Origin: Anaspis maculata | Lineage: Eukaryota > Arthropoda > Insecta > Coleoptera > Scraptiidae | NCBI GenBank assembly: GCA_949128115.1 | Contig: OX421961.1 | Span: 128,033,050-128,097,049 of the forward strand | Length of the DNA stretch: 64,000 nt | Reading direction: 5' to 3' | In this document: positions 59,189 through 64,000 of the stretch, piece after piece | Numbering within the stretch: the first letter of the stretch is position 1 | Layout: each line of letters starts with the position of its first letter | Notes under the pieces: model-generated | What the model was told of the DNA's origin: nothing | Seen by the model: only the letters and a program-made list of their open reading frames with translations | The model's database searches: none | Program-made: the position numbers and the translations under genes

Positions 59189-59890
59189 TTATGCTCGGTT
59201 TCACAAAGGTGAAAAATACGTCGTCCTATTTATAGGACGACACAAATTTGTGTAGTGTTAAGGTGGGTTCAGTCAGCTTATTTAGTCGCTGTTTTAGTTT
59301 TAGTCGTTGTCGTAACAGAGAAGACCGTTCATACAGCAAGATTTAGTCGTAAGAATTGACCAATAGGAGCTCGAATGATACTGCGCGAACCTTCATCTTC
59401 ATACGGTCCGTGCTCATAATGGGTAGTATTAATATAAAAACTCGTAAAAAAATAAGCATAAATAAGTATTTGCTTACATTTATGAGGAGTACAACTCCTC
59501 TGAAATCGAAGCAAATGCTTTTGCTATTTTTTTATTAATACATACAACCCATTACCATCACCATTCATGCTCATACCTTATACCGGTAATTACGCAACCT
59601 GCAAGTCGGCATCTTACGACAAAGTTCGAAATTCTTACGACTAAAATTAAAATTAAAACTCTGTATGAACGCCGCGCATATGACGCGTGCTTTCTACTTC
59701 CAAATTTACGACAACGACTACGACTAAAACTGAAACCAAGCTGACTGAACCCACCTTTATAGCTATTGTCGGACCTTTTAGTCACATCCATTTTGTGCGC
59801 ACTTATAGGAGCTATACGACGGCGGTTGTGAAACCCCCAAGTATAAACATGTCGTATACGGATAAAATGCTTTTGTGAAACCGAGCATTA
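59189..59890. mobile_element. Two nested Harbinger-type MITEs (TTA target duplications)
   Basis: The outer element 59192-59887 has ends TGCTCGGTTTCACAAAGG and CTTTTGTGAAACCGAGCA, flanked by TTA on both sides. The inner element 59261-59756 has ends AGGTGGGTTCAGTCAGCTT and complement, also flanked by TTA. 3-bp TTA duplications point to PIF/Harbinger mobilisation. The interiors are non-coding inverted-repeat sequence. Confidence 0.8.
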
Positions 59891-61750
59891 TGTTTCACTT
59901 GACAAAGGTACAAAATTATGAGCTTTCCAAAAATTATGTATCAGAAACATAGACACGGAGTGATCCTATGGTGCGCCGTACTATGAACTTGAACTTACCT
60001 ATTGTAATACATAGAACAGATTATAAAATATTTTTGTGACGATGCGTAGCACAACAGCAAATATGAATTGAAAAGAGCTAGTTTTTTTTAGACGATCGCA
60101 GCCCAGCTTTTGATTAATTGCCCTGACCCCGTACCACCGAGCTGCGACGAGTGAATTTGATAGAAATCGCAGGAATTCGAACAAACAGTCCTCTCTCGAA
60201 AGTATACAATGAGGTAAGAAGACGCCGAGAAGCACCCGAATCCGCCGAGTGCCATTCGAATGTCAACAGTCAATATGTCAGGCCATAGAAAAGGAAATGG
60301 CCAATAGAAGAACTATTGATGATGGACTTTTACTGGTGCGTGCGTCCGTATATGTGTGTAAACAGGTTATTCGTCTAATTTATTGTAGCGCAGCAGCAGG
60401 TTTGGCGACTCTGTTTTCAAAACTCTCTCGATCCGGTCCAGTGTCGCGAGCGCTTCTTCATCATCATCATCATTCTTTTGTATGCAAATTCTTTGGGCCG
60501 TGCCGCCGCCACAGAATAATCATTCGTCAAGATTCAAAATTGCCACCGGCAAACGTAAACAATCACTCCGAATAATACCTCTTTGGGCAGAAGTTATTGC
60601 CGCGTAATGAGGCGCGTAATAATAGTCGAAATTACCGAAACGCGTGCTAATTGCGCACGCTTAACTGAATTAATATTGTCGAAAACGTAACAGAATATAC
60701 CCGCGAGTTGAGATGGGTGTTTTAGATAATGGAAGAAAGTTTCTAATTTATTGCCGTCGTCAGAGGAAGTCTGCAACTTGTGTTATAAAGTCGGTGTTGT
60801 TGTAACTTGGTCGTAAAACATCCAAAAAAAATCTATATTCTGTTGTAGGTACCGACGACTCTCTCACATTATTGCTTTGCAATACTTACCTAGATTTTAC
60901 ATTGTAAAGGAAGGTAAATCTGACAAGCGACACAACATTTGGCCGAATTCATGTGTTTTGGCGTGAATTATTACTGACCTAGTTGGGTGCTTTCGGCTTG
61001 ATATTAAAAACTCGTGAAGAAGCATCTGCATGAAAGATTGAGGGGCTTTTTCGAAATCAAAATGATATTCTTCATTCAGGTGGATGGTGTAGAAGGCGGA
61101 GAAGAGCCAGCCACCTATTTCACTTTTATCAATTTTATCTGAATGAATAGATATGAAATTCTAAAACTGCATCGCCAATTTCTGACCTAGGCTCGAGAAT
61201 TTTTGATCTTGTCCACGAGTCGTCGACTTATAGATTGCGGCTTCGGTTTATCGGTTATTCCTGATATTTGGGATGGAACATTGTTATTCCTGGACTGCAC
61301 TAATGGATATCTCGCCCATTTATGCGACATACAATCGCAGGCCCTCGAGCCCAACGACGAAAAAATCCGCATCACTCAAGTGCACACTGAGAAGAGCTTA
61401 TATAGTGAGATCCCCGTGTGGGGCCCTCTGCCCGTAGTAAATGGCGGTAGCAAGCGCGATTATATGCAGTGGCCAATACTGTCATAACAAACAAAGCTGA
61501 AAGATTTGTCATTTTAGATGCCATTAAAAATGCAACCGAATTATTTCTATCTTGTCTGATCGCTGCCAGTCGGTATTACCAGTACTACCAGCAGCAGCTA
61601 CGGACAAAGGGCACCTGGACGCAGTTTCAATTTTTGCGACATTATGATTGTATTCAACTATGGTTGTCTAACCGATTTTTTATGCTGATTACAAAAAATG
61701 TATGACACTTGTGGGTTTTTTCTCAAAATTTTCCCTCTTTTCTCTCAATA
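59891..61750. other. No recognised gene; GC-richer open frames at 60249-60575 and 61203-61487
   Basis: This stretch is unique-looking and less AT-rich. The frame at 61203-61487 encodes about 94 residues, including LLFLDCTNGYLAHLCDIQSQ, but no family is recognised, and the opposite strand is open too. They may be exons of an unidentified host gene or chance. Confidence 0.35.
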
Positions 61751-64000
61751 GACTAGGATCATTTTTGAAAAAGTGGCCTGGAAAGTGGTTCTAGAGGCAA
61801 GTCATGTTAAAGTTTGGCAACATATGTTTTAAGGGTATTTGGACCTCGCTAAATACGAAAACCATTGTTGCCAAGCCGAATTTTGCACCGGAAGCCCGCA
61901 ATGGGGGGGTAAAGGGGGGGTAAGACCAAAAATCACCATTTTCCACCATTTTTGATACCGGGACTGAGACCTGTCATCAATGTGCGGTGAATTACATCGT
62001 ATCTTGATTAACTAAGGTCTTATACTATGATCTTGACATGATTACTGTCAAAATTTCCATAGGGGGGCGACTGGTGGGGGGAATGTTGACTGTGAAGATG
62101 ATTCTTCTTTTCTCTTGATTTTGAGTGAATATATACATGTTTGGTATCTTTTCCCATCAAGTTTCAAATTATCAGTTCAATTATGGTGTCAAAATTACAA
62201 TAGGAGCAAGTTTGAACAAGTTTTAGATAATAAAACATGTTTTTTTGTCAATATATTTTTACCACTTTGAACGGTGTTATTTATTGCAAATCGGCATTTT
62301 TTTCTCAAAATTTTTGCGAAGTTCGTTAGTCTGGTGTATTTCACACAATACAGTCATGTAACTGATGTGCCTTTAACTTTTAAAATATGAAAAAAATATT
62401 TTTTTGTGAAAACTATTTGGCGCTACTTTTCAACTTTTTTTTTTGCTATTATTTTATTGTATGATGAAAAACTGTGGTCCTCCACCTCATAATTATGAAG
62501 AAAACCTTAGCTGAGATATTCTCGAATGTACTTTTTTCCAAAAGAAGAGTTTTTCATATCAAAACCTGATGCCCAGTGGACAAGAGTCCTCTCAGAGAGG
62601 CCTGAGAAGTTCTATTGAGCTCGAGAAACGGTTACCTCTTCCAAGCGGCTTTGATATGCCCTATTATGATACAGAGAGGTTACCTTATTCCAACTTTTTT
62701 GTGATGTTCTCTTGAGCTCCAAAAATTTTACCACTTTTGCACTTCTTTGAGATGTTCTATTAAGCTTTAAAGAGGTTACTTTTTTCCAACTTCTCTATGA
62801 TATTCTCTCAAGCTCCAAAGAAGGTTACCTTTTTAAAACTTATTCTGAATGTTTTATGAAGTTACAAAGCTCCAAAGGTAACCCTTGAGGTTACTTTTCT
62901 CCAACTCCTCTAAGAAGTTCTATTTCAGCTCAAAAAAAAAAAATAATTTTCTTTGGTATGTTTGATTATGCTCTAAGGAAGGTTACCTTTTTTGGATTTC
63001 CGTGAGATGATCTATCAAACCTCCAAGAAAAGTTACCTTTTTCGAACGTCTTAGGCAGGTGTTCTCTACCATCAACCTCTAAAAAAGAACAACTCCTCAA
63101 AATTTACGTTCATGAGAATAGATGTACCTATATTCGAAAAAGCCGCATTCCTCTAATAATACCCAGGGAAGAGGTAGATGAAGAGATTTTGAAATCGAAT
63201 GTAATAAATGTGAATGATAAAACTTATAATTGTATTATTCAACTTAAGGTTTAGGGTAATGTACGTATCTGCCTTCGGTTGCACCAAGTTCTCTTCAGTT
63301 TCATTAGCGTATTTTTTTTAATTCTATAAATTATGATATCTCAATGCAAATCGGAGTTTTTTTCGACAATTCTTGCGTAATTTGTTAGTCTGGTGTATTT
63401 TACACAATACATCCACATAATAAGTGTGTCTTCACTTTCTAAAATATGAAAAACTTGAGTTTTGATCATACATACACCATACAGCAAAAAATAAAGTTGA
63501 AAAGTAGGGCCAAACAATTTCCACCAAAAATTTTTTTTCTTCATATTTAAAAAAGTGGAGGCAAATCAATTGGATGCCTATATCATGGTAAATACATGAG
63601 ACTAACGAACTACGCAAAAATTTTGAGAAAAAATGCCGATTTGCAGTAAAATAACACAGTTGAAAGACGTAAGAAAATATCGACAAAAAACATGTTTTAT
63701 CATGTGAAACTTGTTCAAACTCGCTTCTATTGCAATTTGAACACCATAGTTGAATAGGGAATATGGAATTTAGTCGGAAAAGATACCAAACATGTTTATA
63801 TTTACTCAAAATCGAGAGAAATGAAGAATCATCTACACAGTCAACATTCCCCCCACCAGTCTTCCCCTTCTGGAAATTTTGACAGTAATTATGTCAATAT
63901 GGTAGTATAAGACCTCAGTGAATCAAGATATGATGTAATTCACTTCACGTTGATGACAGGTCGCAGTCCCGACATAAAAAATGGTGAAAAATAGTGATTT
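61751..64000. mobile_element. Long-arm foldback element, copy 2, runs off the window
   Basis: Starts TA-GACTAGGATCATTTTTG at 61751 and continues through the AGAGGCAAGTCATGTTAAAG arm, the ~49-bp GGTAACC minisatellite (about 62600-63050) and most of the opposite arm. At 2250 bp it is just short of the ~2.41 kb predicted from copy 1, so its end should lie about 160 bp past the window. It lacks the hAT-like insertion and provides that element's empty site. Confidence 0.78.

Overview
This is eukaryotic, almost certainly insect, nuclear DNA. It is AT-rich and crowded with transposable elements. The only genes that can be read end to end are three closely related insect-type odorant receptors (7tm_6 family). 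Each has six short exons and very short early introns. The insect order cannot be fixed from the sequence alone. There is no bacterial-style gene organisation, rRNA, CRISPR array or complete tRNA gene.

Layout. 0-6.5 kb: gene-poor, with a Penelope-like reverse-transcriptase scrap, small inverted-repeat elements, a GC-rich exon-like island (about 4.0-4.6 kb) and a dead Tc1-type transposase. 6.5-16 kb: a 310-bp repeat, a ~262-bp satellite array, foldback elements and receptor A (minus strand, 12082-15503). 16-23.3 kb: a spacer with a broken mariner-like transposase, a PIF/Harbinger derivative with TAA target duplications, and foldbacks. 23.3-36.8 kb: receptor B (plus strand, 23865-30148) and its 3' flank. 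This block is an inverted duplicate of the receptor A block. A 4.13-kb element carrying a degenerate PIN-like 'EADTR' gene sits in intron 4 of B, and a five-level nest of transposons sits downstream. 37.7-42.9 kb: receptor C (plus strand, 38009-42880), a more diverged paralog in tandem with B. 43-51 kb: non-coding DNA and foldback elements. 51.4-54.7 kb: a tRNA-derived SINE inside a Jockey-type LINE, which itself lies inside a Ty3/gypsy pol fragment. 55.8-64 kb: more nested foldbacks, nested Harbinger-type MITEs, and a second copy of a long-arm foldback running off the window end.

The three receptors share exon boundaries and splice phases. They share a start exon encoding MVQR(R/K)LFLRAE, a conserved 5' flank with a TATAAT motif about 60 bp before the ATG, and a common C-terminal exon pair. 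All three reading frames are intact when the exons are joined (374, 374 and 373 residues). The block therefore looks like a recent receptor expansion by one inverted and one tandem duplication. Because the paralogs preserve each other's pre-insertion sites, the order, target-site duplications and exact ends of many transposons can be read directly.
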